Assembly: GCF_029433335.1 (NCBI RefSeq)
Contig: NZ_JAQTHX010000001.1
Location: 992,001 to 1,056,000 of the forward strand
Length of the DNA: 64,000 nt
Origin: Bifidobacterium sp. ESL0745
GTDB lineage: Bacteria; Actinomycetota; Actinomycetes; Actinomycetales; Bifidobacteriaceae
Direction: 5' to 3'
In this document: in pieces, positions 25,230 through 35,141 of the stretch
How positions within the stretch are numbered: position 1 is the stretch's first letter
Layout: every line of letters starts with the position of its first letter
The notes under the pieces: model-generated
What the model saw: the letters and a program-made list of their open reading frames with translations, nothing else
Database searches by the model: none
What the model was told of the DNA's origin: nothing
Translations under genes and position numbers: made by a program

Positions 25230-26318
25230 TCACACGTTGAACTTGAAGTCTACGATGTCGCCGTCCTGCATCACGTAGTCGCGGCCTTCCTGGCGGAGCT
25301 TGCCTTCCTCCTTGATCTCGTTCATGCTGCCGTTGGCGGCGACGAAATCGTCGTAGGAGACGATGTCGGCCTTGATGAAGCCACGCTCGAAATCGCTGTG
25401 GATCACGCCGGCGGCCTGCGGGGCGGTCCAGCCCTGATGGATCTGCCAGGCGCGCACCTCCTTGACACCAGCGGTGAGGAAGGTCTGCAAACCGAGCACG
25501 TCGAAGCCAACGCGTGCCAACTGGTCGAGGCCGGATTCCTTCAGCCCGGCATCGGTCAACATCTCGCGGGCGTCGGCCTCGTCGAGGTCGGTCAGGTCGG
25601 ACTCGAACTGGGCGTTCAAGAAAATCGACTGCGCTGGAGCAACGGAATCGGCAAGTTGCTTCTGATAATCCTTGTCGGAAAGCTCGTTGTCGTCGACGTT
25701 GAAGACGTAGATGAACGGCTTGGCGGTCATCAGGTGCAGGTCGTAGATGTCGGCCTTGTCGATCTTGCCGGCGGATGCGGCGTGGTCGATGGTCTCTCCC
25801 TCGCTCAGGATCGACTGCGCCTTCTTGACCGCGTCCATGTATTCCTGCGTGACCTTCTTGCCGCGCAGCTCCTTCTCGAGCTTGGGCAGCGCATTCTCGA
25901 TGGTCTGCAGATCGGCGAGCATCAGCTCGGTGTTGATGGTGTCGATGTCGTCGGACGGGTCAACCTTGCCGTTGACGTGGACGATGTCATCATCCTTGAA
26001 GGCGCGCACGACCTCACAGATCGCGTCGGCCTCGCGGATGTTGGCCAGGAACTTGTTGCCCAAACCTTCACCCTCGGAAGCACCCTTGACGATGCCGGCG
26101 ATGTCGACGAACGTGACGGTAGCCGGCACGATCTTCTCGGTGCCCACCAGCTTGGCGAGGACGGGAAGCCGCTTGTCGGGCAACGGCACGATGCCGGTGT
26201 TGGGCTCGATGGTGGCGAACGGGTAGTTTTCCGCAAGCACGTTGTTGCGGGTCAGGGCATTGAACATGGTGGACTTGCCGACGTTGGGCAGACCGACGAT
26301 TCCGATAGTTAAAGACAT
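25230..26318 (-). CDS. ychF: Redox-regulated ATPase YchF
   Basis: Universally conserved Obg-family NTPase that favours ATP and binds ribosomes, 362 residues. P-loop GLPNVGKST near residue 8, switch region [36 protein letters not shown], and the C-terminal TGS-like domain with [32 protein letters not shown]. It follows the GDPD gene by 34 bases on the same strand. Confidence 0.95.
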   Translation of the reverse strand: MSLTIGIVGLPNVGKSTMFNALTRNNVLAENYPFATIEPNTGIVPLPDKRLPVLAKLVGTEKIVPATVTFVDIAGIVKGASEGEGLGNKFLANIREADAICEVVRAFKDDDIVHVNGKVDPSDDIDTINTELMLADLQTIENALPKLEKELRGKKVTQEYMDAVKKAQSILSEGETIDHAASAGKIDKADIYDLHLMTAKPFIYVFNVDDNELSDKDYQKQLADSVAPAQSIFLNAQFESDLTDLDEADAREMLTDAGLKESGLDQLARVGFDVLGLQTFLTAGVKEVRAWQIHQGWTAPQAAGVIHSDFERGFIKADIVSYDDFVAANGSMNEIKEEGKLRQEGRDYVMQDGDIVDFKFNV

Positions 26319-26352
26319 ACCTCAAGTCTACCGGCGAACCGGACGAAGAAAC

Positions 26353-27462
26353 TCAATCCTGCAGCGGTACGAACGCCTCGAAAATGAAATAATCGAAATC
26401 GGAACGGCATTGGGCGAGTTCCTCGGCGCTGCGCGGGGTCCAAGCCACGGGGGTAGCGCCAAGCGCACGCGCCGCCCGGACTTGCGCCGAACGCCCACCA
26501 TGCCAGTCATAAGCCACGAAATCAGGGCGCGAAACCCAGTTGAATCCGAATTTTCCGGCGATCCAAGTCAGCAAACCGTCAACAGACTTGGCCGAGAAAG
26601 GTGCTGACGCCGAAAGCTGCCCGCGGAAAACCTCGGGACGGCAGTGCCGATACCAGCGCATGGCCATAGGGTTGAACGATTCCACCACATACGGGCCATC
26701 GTAGGCACGCAGCAGCGCGTCGCCGCTTTCCATCAGCAATCGTTGGCGAGCGCCCCACGTGGTGCCTTCGAACTTGTATTCGACGATAATCGGTACACGT
26801 CCGGCGACGACTTTGAGCACGTCGGAAAACAGGGGGACATGCTGGTATTGGCTTTGCTGCGGCAACGGCATGATTTTCTCGGCCTGAACCTCGGCAGGCG
26901 TGAGGATTTCTGCCTTGGCATCACCATAAACGCTGGGGTTGGGGAACAGCGGAATATGGCGCAGTTGGTCATACGTGAGATCCGCTATACGTTGGTCGCA
27001 GCCGGCCACGCGAAGCAAATCCGGGTCGTGGACCACCACAACCTTGTCGTCGGCGGTGAGCTGGAGGTCGAGTTCGATGCCATAGCCGGCCTCGCAAGCG
27101 GCAGCGAAAGCAGCAAGCGAATTTTCAGGAGCAATGGACCGGTCGTCATTCCCCGAACCCAAACCGTAGCCCGCCCGACGTGCCATACGACGAGCAAGCC
27201 GGATATAATCACCGTCGGTTTGGCCGTACTGCTTGGTCAACCCCGATCCGGCATCGTGAAGACCACGATGGGCATACCAGACGTTTGGCATTCCGGGAAC
27301 GTTGTTCGTCTCCCTGTCTTTTTGCGAACGCGGGGCCAACACCCACGCCGCCGCCCCGGCAAACGCCGCACCGCCCACCAACGCCCGAGACAGCCAGGAA
27401 GCAACCCCTTTCTTGGACGCTTTCGACTTGGTAACCTGCCGATTTGTGGCATGCTTTGACAT
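26353..27462 (-). CDS. Glycerophosphodiester phosphodiesterase family protein
   Basis: 369 residues. An N-terminal basic segment and hydrophobic stretch ALVGGAAFAGAAAWVL (about 27-42) suggest a membrane anchor or signal. The catalytic TIM-barrel motifs are AHRGLHD, PENSLAAFAAACEAGYGIELDLQLT and VVVHDPDLLRV. It probably releases glycerol-3-phosphate from glycerophosphodiesters. AGGAG precedes the ATG; likely cotranscribed with ychF. Confidence 0.9.
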   Translation of the reverse strand: MSKHATNRQVTKSKASKKGVASWLSRALVGGAAFAGAAAWVLAPRSQKDRETNNVPGMPNVWYAHRGLHDAGSGLTKQYGQTDGDYIRLARRMARRAGYGLGSGNDDRSIAPENSLAAFAAACEAGYGIELDLQLTADDKVVVVHDPDLLRVAGCDQRIADLTYDQLRHIPLFPNPSVYGDAKAEILTPAEVQAEKIMPLPQQSQYQHVPLFSDVLKVVAGRVPIIVEYKFEGTTWGARQRLLMESGDALLRAYDGPYVVESFNPMAMRWYRHCRPEVFRGQLSASAPFSAKSVDGLLTWIAGKFGFNWVSRPDFVAYDWHGGRSAQVRAARALGATPVAWTPRSAEELAQCRSDFDYFIFEAFVPLQD

Positions 27463-27682
27463 TATCGTTCTCCTGCCGTTACTTCAACCATACGTCTCGT
27501 TTTATCGTATATGATGCGCGTGAAATAGATGATGGAAGCTGACCTGCCGAAAAAGAACAAGGCTAGTTTACCGGATTGTTCAACATTTCATACCTGACAT
27601 GATTCAAGGTTTCAACAGCAGTTTGGAAAATCCAAATCTTCTGCAATCTGTATTTTTGAAAGCCATGTTTGTACCCGCGCCT

Positions 27683-28327
27683 TTACCGACGATCACGGTG
27701 ATGGATATGGATATGCGGTATTCTTCCTTTGACGATAACCGTCAACGCATCGGTCAGGGTATGAATGAAGTGTCCTTCTTCACGTTCGGCGGCGACGATA
27801 GCACGCGCGGCCGGCCCCATGATCGGGTTGTCAAGATGCGGGACGAGACGGAAATCGACCAGATGGAGCCCCGTCATATCATGCAGCGAAGGGGCCGCGC
27901 TACGCTCGTCCATTTCGCTGATATAGCCGATGTCAGGCCCGGCGACAACGGCACCCGCGGAGACCCCTACATAGGTTTTGCCTTTGGCCACTTGCTGGAC
28001 AATGATGTCGGCGGCCCCGGAGCGCCGCAGCTCATGAAGCAGGAAAAAGCTGTTGCCGCCACCCACCCAAATGATGTCACAGGTGGACAGAATATATCGA
28101 ATCTCCTTGTAACTCGCACGGGCCACTTCAAGCAGGTGCACGCGGAATCCGGAGGCACGCAGCATCCATCGGACCAAGGGCCGAAGGTAACGGGACATCT
28201 CCTTGTTATCCGCCGTAGGTATATAGGCGATGCGCGGATGGGAATGACGGGCATGACGTCTGGGAACCATAGTGAGCAGTGAACGGAGGGCGGGGATAGC
28301 ACTTGATGCCAAAAGTACCCTACCCAT
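27683..28327 (-). CDS. Peptidase E-like (S51) family protein
   Basis: 214 residues. WVGGGNSFFLLHEL and YVGVSAGAVVAGPDIG carry the S51 dipeptidase E signature, with the nucleophilic Ser in VSAGA; HLDNP follows. Cleaves Asp-X dipeptides in characterised relatives; this member could be a cyanophycinase-like or other S51 hydrolase. AAGGTGA lies upstream of the ATG. Confidence 0.83.
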   Translation of the reverse strand: MGRVLLASSAIPALRSLLTMVPRRHARHSHPRIAYIPTADNKEMSRYLRPLVRWMLRASGFRVHLLEVARASYKEIRYILSTCDIIWVGGGNSFFLLHELRRSGAADIIVQQVAKGKTYVGVSAGAVVAGPDIGYISEMDERSAAPSLHDMTGLHLVDFRLVPHLDNPIMGPAARAIVAAEREEGHFIHTLTDALTVIVKGRIPHIHIHHRDRR

Positions 28328-28513
28328 ATTGGTTCACCTTCGATCCTTGCTCGTTTTCCGCTTCACCTTTCGACGCGATAATCCGCCGATTGTTTCATCA
28401 TAACGCCAAAAGCAAGCGATACTCCGTGAGATTAACTATACAAATATCAATAGTCTTTCCTATCGATGTCCTCCTCATATCACGAAACCGAATCGCCGGG
28501 AACACTTTGCCAT

Positions 28514-29311
28514 TCAGCCGTTTTGAATGGCGTCGACCCCGGAAATCACCGCACCACGGAACCCTTGCTTTTCCAGCTCGGTAACGCCTTTGATGGTGGT
28601 GCCGCCCGGCGAGCAGACCGCGTCCTTCATCGCACCAGGATTGGTGCCGGTGGCCATGTAGAGCGCGCCGACACCCTCGGTCATCTTGGCGGCAAGACGA
28701 TAGGCGGTTTCACGCTTGAGACCATACTTCACACCGGCATCGGCAAGCGCCTCGATATACATGGCGGTGAACGCGGGCGCACAGCCGGCCACGGACGAAC
28801 CGATGTCCATCAACGGGGTGTCGACACGCTCAATCAGCGCAATCGGCGAGAACAACGCCTCGAAAGTCTCGCGCTGGGCATCGGTCAAGGTGTTGGCGTT
28901 TTCGGTGACGAGGATGCCCTGACCGACCTCGATGGGAGTGTTGGGGATGACGCACTGCACATGCGCGCCATCGCCCAGAAGCTCCTGAAAATAATCGAGG
29001 TCGCGGCCGGCGGCGATGGAAACGATGAATTTGCCATCGGTTTTCAGCTCGTCCAGCACATCGGCGAGCGCAGTTTCGATCTGGTTGGGCTTAACCGCTA
29101 TGACCACCACATCCGCGGCGGCGACCGTTTCCACAGCACTGTGCGCGGCTTTGGCGCCAATGACTGCCGTGGCTTGTTCGGCCTTATCGAAATGGCCGGA
29201 ATTCGCCACGATATGTGCGCCGTCAACGACTCCCCCGTTGACCAGGCCTTTGGCGATACCCTGCGCCATATTGCCGAAACCGATGAATCCGACCGTCACG
29301 TCCTGTGCCAT
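28514..29311 (-). CDS. proC: Pyrroline-5-carboxylate reductase
   Basis: Last step of proline synthesis, NAD(P)H-dependent, 265 residues. N-terminal Rossmann motif VGFIGFGNMAQGIAKGL, VVVIAVKPNQI, and the C-terminal signature DAVCSPGGTTIKGVTELEKQGFRGAV are all present. AAGGAG lies 5 bases before the ATG. It follows the proline iminopeptidase gene but is separated from it by a terminator. Confidence 0.95.
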   Translation of the reverse strand: MAQDVTVGFIGFGNMAQGIAKGLVNGGVVDGAHIVANSGHFDKAEQATAVIGAKAAHSAVETVAAADVVVIAVKPNQIETALADVLDELKTDGKFIVSIAAGRDLDYFQELLGDGAHVQCVIPNTPIEVGQGILVTENANTLTDAQRETFEALFSPIALIERVDTPLMDIGSSVAGCAPAFTAMYIEALADAGVKYGLKRETAYRLAAKMTEGVGALYMATGTNPGAMKDAVCSPGGTTIKGVTELEKQGFRGAVISGVDAIQNG

Positions 29312-29413
29312 GAAAGCTCCTTGCCGAAAAGAATGATTGGAACCGATACTTCCCTAATCCTAAACCATCAGCAAAAGCGACGCACTGCCGAAAAACCGAT
29401 AACACGGGCAAAA

Positions 29414-29472
29414 ACAGGGATTGCGGCATACAATAATGGGAAATCCCACTATCCGTCTGCCGCAATCCCTGT
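29414..29472 (-). terminator. Strong terminator after the proline iminopeptidase gene
   Basis: Perfect 15-bp arms ACAGGGATTGCGGCA / TGCCGCAATCCCTGT enclose an inner palindrome TGGGAAATCCCA. On the minus strand TTTTT follows the stem. Confidence 0.9.
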
Positions 29473-29502
29473 CAACAACAACCCATATATATGCCATGTC
29501 TT

Positions 29503-30858
29503 CTAGAACAGACTCTCCAGATCGCCGCGGTCAAGGGCCTCGCGATACAGATGATCGAAAACCTTGCCACCATGATGGATGCCGTCATGCTGGTATTCGT
29601 TGGTAACCCAGGCGTGCGAGTTGCCCACGCGAGAAAGCGTGTCGAGCTGCATGCCGGAGTCGACGTACATGTCGTCGAAATAAACCGCCGCCTGAAGCGG
29701 GACGTCGTTGCGCTTGAGCTGGTTGGTGTCATAGATCTTGCCGAAATGGGTCTCGCCCATCAGCTCCTCAACCGCCGGCTTGAACGGCCTCAAGGCACGT
29801 TCCTGCTCGAACATCCATGGGAACATCGCCTCGCCGGTGAACAACAGCGGGCGATGGCCGACATCGAATTCCGGATGCTCGTCGCGAACCTGCTGGGCAG
29901 CCCAGCCGATAGGTTCGTCGAGTTCACCGTCGGCATAGATGAACTCCTGCAGCGGCCAATACAGTGGATTGGACGACGTGGCTTCCATCACGGACTCAAG
30001 GAACTGGTCGGAAAGCGGGGAACGCTTGTTTTCAGATCCGTCACCGGCACTAAAGGCGATATCCATCAGCCAGTGCAGGCGCTCCGGGCTGGGCTGCATG
30101 CCGAAATCGCTTCCCAAGGTCTGCAGGCGTTCAACGGTCAACGGGTCGCCGTTGGGCAGGGTGATGGCGGACTTGCCTTTATGCGCGGCAAGTTTGTCGG
30201 CAACGGCGGCCACCCGTTCGACATCCTGCGGATAGCGCTGATAATACAGACGTGTTTTCTGTGCCATTCGCGGGAACGTATGCTCATAGACTTCACGCGC
30301 ATTGGCTGGGACATGCGGAATCCCACCCATCGTGAAGCTGGCGTTCACGCCTTCCGAATACGAGGAAAGATAGACGAGGGTGAGGAACCCGCCGTAGCTC
30401 TGGCCAAGGGTCACCCATTTCTTGCCGCCGAATTCGGTGCGACGCAGATGTTCGAAATCGCGCACAATGGAACCCGCCAGAAAAGCCCTGAGATAGTCGG
30501 CCTGCGCCCGCGCTCCTTCGATGCGACGCATCGCATTGGAATCAACGCAGGAGGAACGGCCGGTACCACGCTGGTCGGGCAGAATGACACGGAAATGCTT
30601 GATAGCCTCAGCGATCCATCCATCGCTTGATGGGTTCAACGGACGAGGACCGGCACCACCGGGCCCGCCCTGCAGGAAAATCAGCAGCGGCAGATCATCG
30701 TGGACATGCTCCGGAGCCGTGACCACGCGGTAAAACAGGCTCAACGACTCCCCCGCGAATCCCTTGCCGGGGTCGTTGCCGCGCCAATCAAGCGGCACTT
30801 TGATGGAACGGTCCTCAACCGCGAGTCCCGGTACATAATATTTGGTCAGCAATGTCAT
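29503..30858 (-). CDS. pip: Proline iminopeptidase family alpha/beta hydrolase
   Basis: Releases N-terminal proline from peptides; 451 residues from ATG at 30858 (a longer frame adds nine residues). Motifs are oxyanion LLIFLQGGPGGAGPRP, DQRGTGRSS, and nucleophile elbow TLGQSYGGFLTL; the C-terminal VTNEYQHDGIHHGGKVFDHL holds the likely catalytic His. Length is typical for the larger actinobacterial form. Confidence 0.9.
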   Translation of the reverse strand: MTLLTKYYVPGLAVEDRSIKVPLDWRGNDPGKGFAGESLSLFYRVVTAPEHVHDDLPLLIFLQGGPGGAGPRPLNPSSDGWIAEAIKHFRVILPDQRGTGRSSCVDSNAMRRIEGARAQADYLRAFLAGSIVRDFEHLRRTEFGGKKWVTLGQSYGGFLTLVYLSSYSEGVNASFTMGGIPHVPANAREVYEHTFPRMAQKTRLYYQRYPQDVERVAAVADKLAAHKGKSAITLPNGDPLTVERLQTLGSDFGMQPSPERLHWLMDIAFSAGDGSENKRSPLSDQFLESVMEATSSNPLYWPLQEFIYADGELDEPIGWAAQQVRDEHPEFDVGHRPLLFTGEAMFPWMFEQERALRPFKPAVEELMGETHFGKIYDTNQLKRNDVPLQAAVYFDDMYVDSGMQLDTLSRVGNSHAWVTNEYQHDGIHHGGKVFDHLYREALDRGDLESLF

Positions 30859-31131
30859 GTTGCCCTCTTCTCCACATCGAAACACCTATGAAATCACTGT
30901 ATAACACACCTATGGCATACGAAGGGCAAACTACTGAAATTTGTCTGGAAATTTTTTTATATCAATAATTTGTATTGCAGATACGAAACAGGCAAGAGAC
31001 ACCTGAGGGTGACAGCAAGACAAGCGCAGCAAATGCGGAGTCCTGCTGCCCGCTGCCAGAGCACATTCCCATCTCCCCAATCATTCCTGAGCACGATACC
31101 GGAGACAACCGCCCTGCGATAGGCTTGAGCC

Positions 31132-33984
31132 ATGAGCAAGATACGGCGGTTCGGCAAGTGGCTGGCACGGAACCCGGTGGCCGGTGACTCCCTATTGGCA
31201 CTGGCGGCGCTCTTCTTCGCCTGCATCAGCACGACCACCGATGAAGGCGGGCTGTGGGTCGGCTACAGCGAAAGCTGGCAGATTCTGTGGTCGTGCGGGC
31301 TAATTATCCCTGTAATTTTCCGTCGAAGCCATACGCAAGGTGCGGCGCTCGTTTTCGCTTCTCTTGCCGTTTTGCAGCTTCTCACCGGACCAAGCTACGT
31401 ATTCGGCGACCTGCTTGCGTTGGTGATGCTGTATTCAGTTATTGTTTACGGCGATCCCGCACGCAGCAAGGTCTTCATCACTCTGGCGTTTGTTATCGGC
31501 ATCGCTGCAGCGCCAATCATCACCTGGGGCTCGGAGGTCGGGCCGCTATACAATTCTGGGAACGCGGGCGACTCGGCAAGTCAGGTCTACTATTCTTGCC
31601 ATACCGTTTATACTTCTGGACTGAGCGGATCCTGCAGCAAAAACCTCGCCGGAACCGCATTTTTCCTGCTCGCCTGCATCGTCACCGCGCTTGCCGCCAC
31701 ATGTTTTATGGGTTATCGCTCACGCACGAGGCTGGCCACCGCGTCCTTGCTGCGTGAACGCAACGAGGCGCTGGCCGCGCGCGAGCAGGAGGATCTTGAC
31801 ATCGCCCGCACCGCCGAGCGCGCCCGCATCGCCCGCGACATGCACGACGTAGTGGCCCACACGCTTTCCACCATCATTGTCCAGTCGGACGGCGGCAGGT
31901 ATGCAGGCGCGAAAGACCCCGCAAAAGCGCGGGAAATCATGGAGACCATCAGACACGAATCGCAGCGTGCACAGCACGATATGGATGGTCTGCTGAGCAC
32001 GTTCGGTGGGAACTCACACGCCGGTTATGGCGATATCCCAGCGCTTGTTGCACAGGCCGACACAACCGCCTGCGCCGCCGACGGAAACGTAATACGCACT
32101 ATCGGCAACGACACCAAACCGCAGCCAGAACGCTTAAGCGACAAAGCCCAATCCGCGCTGTACCACGCCGTACAGGAGGCACTGACCAACGCTCGCAAAT
32201 ACGCCGGCACTGGCGTTATCGTTGAAGTCTCGGAAGCCTGGAACGACAACGGTCTGCATTTGACCGTGCGAGATAACGGCAACGGGACCTCCGCCTCACT
32301 TGACGGCCACCGTCCCGGCTACGGGATCACCGGTATGCGCGAACGCATCGAGGCTGTGGGTGGAACGGTTGTCGCCGGACCTCGCGTGGGCGGCGGTTTC
32401 GAGGTCGACGTCACTTTGCCGTTTGATACAACCGCGAAAATATCGCACGATACAGCGGTATCAGCACAGGCAATATCTTCCCCTCACACAGAAGCTTCAT
32501 TGCAGACTGCTGACGGATCAATCGATGACCAAACGACAAATCGGGAGCTTGGCGATCGGGAAACCGTCAACGAGTATACAAACCATAGCAAAGGCAGCAA
32601 TAACGAAGCAGGCAATCGTCAAGTCGACAATCATGAACCCATAACAACGGAATCGAACGATCAACAATACATAAATACGTTATCGGTCAATCACAAAATC
32701 GATAATGACAAACCTGTCAACACCCAATCAGCCAATCGCGGGCCCAACAACGAGGAACCGGCCAAACAGAGCGCCGATACTCGCAAATCCTTCAATGCCA
32801 CAGCAAACAATCACCCAACCGACAATAACGAATCCGATAATCACTATGCTAGCCTCGCTAATTCATCTTCCGACGGCAGCGAGCGCAACAAACCAAATGG
32901 CATAGAGACACATCACCATCCCCTTTTTGCAAAGCTCTTGGCAAATACGAACAGCTCCACAACAAAACCGGCAACCAGACAGGCATCGGCCGATCTCAAT
33001 TGGGCGGAACGGGTATCCCGCTTCTTTGCACAGCATTACATATTGGCCGATGCCATCATCGCGCTGGTTTTAATGGGCCTGATTTTCCCTTGGACTGTGC
33101 TGACGTTCCGCTACAACGACGGCACCCACATCATGGTGTTCGGCTCTTCGGCGCGTGCCTCGAGCGCCACACTGAAGCTCGCGGACTTCGTTGTCAGTCT
33201 CATCGTATTTATCGCCCTGGTGCTTCGCCGACGTTTCCCGCAGTCCGCCGCGGCTGTCATGGTCGTTGCGGCGACTTTCTCACTCTGCTTTCTGGAAGAA
33301 ATACCTTCGGCCGTGCTATACGCTCCGCTCTCGTTGTATTCCGTATGCCTTTATGGCAAAAATCACTCACGCCGGTGGGCAAGCATCGCCGCAATCGTGG
33401 ATTCCATACTGTTCGGCCTCCGTTTCGCCGGATCGTTTGTCGGCTATCCGACGCTGGTGGATTGGGTGTTGAACCGGCAACACTATTCGGGGGTTTACGC
33501 GACACGAGGCAGCTACCCGCACGAAATCATCGGACTGATATTCCTCGCATTGGCCATATGCGCCGTAGCCATCGGAGCCGCGCTGTGGGTTCGCGCCAAC
33601 GGCACGAACGCCATGGTGCTCGAGGCACGGCACGAGGCTTTGGAAGCGGAAAGTGTCAAGAAACAGGTTCAGGCGGCCAACAGCGAACGAGAACGGATCG
33701 GTGCGCAGATACGCGGCGAAGTGAGCGAGACGCTGGCCGGCGTTATCTCCAAAGCCGACGCGGGGCTTGCCATGCTGGATGCCGATGCAGCCTCTGACGT
33801 AACCACTTCCCCACAAGCCATTACCGATGCCTTCCGTGCCATAGGCGAACAAGGTCGCGAAGCGCTGGCTCATATGCGCGAACTGCTACGCGTCCTGCGC
33901 GAAACCGGCGGCAGCGATGACAATCCAGCCACGTCCCAGCTACTGTTGCATCCTGTTGTCGGAATGGAGAACAGAGAAAAATGA
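31132..33984 (+). CDS. NarL-type sensor histidine kinase fused to a second, degenerate kinase half
   Basis: 950 residues, about twice the family's length. Residues 1-200 hold several membrane segments. The HisKA_3 box ARIARDMHDVVAHTLSTIIVQ (phospho-His238) and HATPase motifs ALYHAVQEALTNARKYA, VRDNGNG and GYGITGMRERIEAVGG (to about 415) complete a full kinase. A 190-residue Asn/Thr/Asp/Glu-rich linker follows (about 430-620), then a second membrane block (640-830) and a degenerate box ERIGAQIRGEVSETLAGVI where Arg replaces the phospho-His; there is no second HATPase. The response regulator gene follows by 134 bases. It may be a receptor with two sensory modules. Confidence 0.88.
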   Translation: MSKIRRFGKWLARNPVAGDSLLALAALFFACISTTTDEGGLWVGYSESWQILWSCGLIIPVIFRRSHTQGAALVFASLAVLQLLTGPSYVFGDLLALVMLYSVIVYGDPARSKVFITLAFVIGIAAAPIITWGSEVGPLYNSGNAGDSASQVYYSCHTVYTSGLSGSCSKNLAGTAFFLLACIVTALAATCFMGYRSRTRLATASLLRERNEALAAREQEDLDIARTAERARIARDMHDVVAHTLSTIIVQSDGGRYAGAKDPAKAREIMETIRHESQRAQHDMDGLLSTFGGNSHAGYGDIPALVAQADTTACAADGNVIRTIGNDTKPQPERLSDKAQSALYHAVQEALTNARKYAGTGVIVEVSEAWNDNGLHLTVRDNGNGTSASLDGHRPGYGITGMRERIEAVGGTVVAGPRVGGGFEVDVTLPFDTTAKISHDTAVSAQAISSPHTEASLQTADGSIDDQTTNRELGDRETVNEYTNHSKGSNNEAGNRQVDNHEPITTESNDQQYINTLSVNHKIDNDKPVNTQSANRGPNNEEPAKQSADTRKSFNATANNHPTDNNESDNHYASLANSSSDGSERNKPNGIETHHHPLFAKLLANTNSSTTKPATRQASADLNWAERVSRFFAQHYILADAIIALVLMGLIFPWTVLTFRYNDGTHIMVFGSSARASSATLKLADFVVSLIVFIALVLRRRFPQSAAAVMVVAATFSLCFLEEIPSAVLYAPLSLYSVCLYGKNHSRRWASIAAIVDSILFGLRFAGSFVGYPTLVDWVLNRQHYSGVYATRGSYPHEIIGLIFLALAICAVAIGAALWVRANGTNAMVLEARHEALEAESVKKQVQAANSERERIGAQIRGEVSETLAGVISKADAGLAMLDADAASDVTTSPQAITDAFRAIGEQGREALAHMRELLRVLRETGGSDDNPATSQLLLHPVVGMENREK

Positions 33985-34118
33985 ATTGGGTTTTCTGCGT
34001 TTACTCGTAATAGTGAAATAAAATCATCGAAATCATAAATTATTTTTGATAATGTTTCATACACTCACTGACTATAGAATCCCATGGGTTTGCCGCCGCG
34101 TCTTGCTAACCTTGAGGT

Positions 34119-35057
34119 ATGAGTGAAACACAGCCTATCCGAGTCCTTATCGCCGATGATCAGGAGCTGGTGAGGGCGGGTTTCGCCATGGTCATCGATT
34201 CGCAGGACGATATGGAAGTGGTCGGCCAAGCCTCCAACGGCGACGAAGCGGTGTCGCTGAGCCTCGATCTGAAGCCAGATGTGGTACTGATGGACGTGCG
34301 CATGCCCGGCACCGACGGCATCGAGGCGACGAAGCTCATCATCGACGCGGAACGCGAGACGGGGAACGAAGCTACAAAAACCCATGTCATTATTCTGACG
34401 ACATTTGATCTGGACGAGTACGTGATGAGCGCCATCGACGCCGGTGCCTCCGGATTCTTGTTGAAAGACACCGAACCGGAAACGTTGCTCTCCTCAATTC
34501 GCACGGTCTATCAAGGCAACGCCATCATCGCGCCGAGCGCCACCAAGCGGCTTATTGAGAAAATGGTCGACGGCGAGCTAGGTGCGACGCGGGCCACAGC
34601 AAAGAGTTCCGGCGGTGTTATCAATGCAGGGAATGCCCGAAATGCCGGCAATTTTAATACTGCCGAGAATGCTCAAAACAACGAAAATCTCAACAATGAC
34701 AGCTTCCACCACAATGGAAGTATTAGTAATGCAAATAATGCTGATTATTCCAACACGATAACTGGCAGCAATACCGCCAGCAGTGCCGACAACGATAATT
34801 CCAACGTTCAAGTTCCACAGCAAACCGCCGATAACGCACCACTTCCCTACCACGACCCGGCGGTCGATACACTGACCGATCGCGAGCGCGAGGTGCTGGT
34901 CGAAATCGCGCACGGCCTGTCCAATCAGGAAATTGCGGACAAGTTGTGCATCAGCCTGCCGACGGTCAAAACCCACGTCGCCCACATCCTGCAGAAGACC
35001 TACTCGCGCGACCGCGTGCAGGCCGTCGTCTTCGCCTACGACAACAAACTGGTATAA
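34119..35057 (+). CDS. NarL/FixJ response regulator with long Asn-rich linker
   Basis: 312 residues. Receiver domain 1-130: acidic pair IADDQE, phospho-Asp in PDVVLMDVRMPGTDGI, Lys in FLLKDTEPE. The LuxR-type helix-turn-helix is C-terminal: LTDREREVLVEIAHGLSNQEIADKLCISLPTVKTHVAHIL. Between them about 85 residues are very rich in Asn, Ala and Ser instead of the usual 15-25. It is the evident partner of the double kinase and may control the convergent ABC exporter genes. Confidence 0.92.
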   Translation: MSETQPIRVLIADDQELVRAGFAMVIDSQDDMEVVGQASNGDEAVSLSLDLKPDVVLMDVRMPGTDGIEATKLIIDAERETGNEATKTHVIILTTFDLDEYVMSAIDAGASGFLLKDTEPETLLSSIRTVYQGNAIIAPSATKRLIEKMVDGELGATRATAKSSGGVINAGNARNAGNFNTAENAQNNENLNNDSFHHNGSISNANNADYSNTITGSNTASSADNDNSNVQVPQQTADNAPLPYHDPAVDTLTDREREVLVEIAHGLSNQEIADKLCISLPTVKTHVAHILQKTYSRDRVQAVVFAYDNKLV

Positions 35058-35072
35058 ATTTCAGAAAAATAT

Positions 35073-35116
35073 AAAAAATCCGTTCACTTTCGTACTGACA
35101 AGCGAACGGATTTTTT
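35073..35116. terminator. Bidirectional terminator
   Basis: Perfect 13-bp arms AAAAAATCCGTTC / GAACGGATTTTTT with an 18-base loop. A- and T-runs on either side serve both the response regulator (+) and the ABC permease (-), which converge here. Confidence 0.92.
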
Positions 35117-35141
35117 ATTGGCTGACGACGCTACGGCCTCA

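Noticed and set aside
25173..26312. 379-codon frame antisense to ychF
   Set aside because: ychF is unmistakable on the minus strand and the frame has only Val/Leu/Asp-rich mirrored composition.
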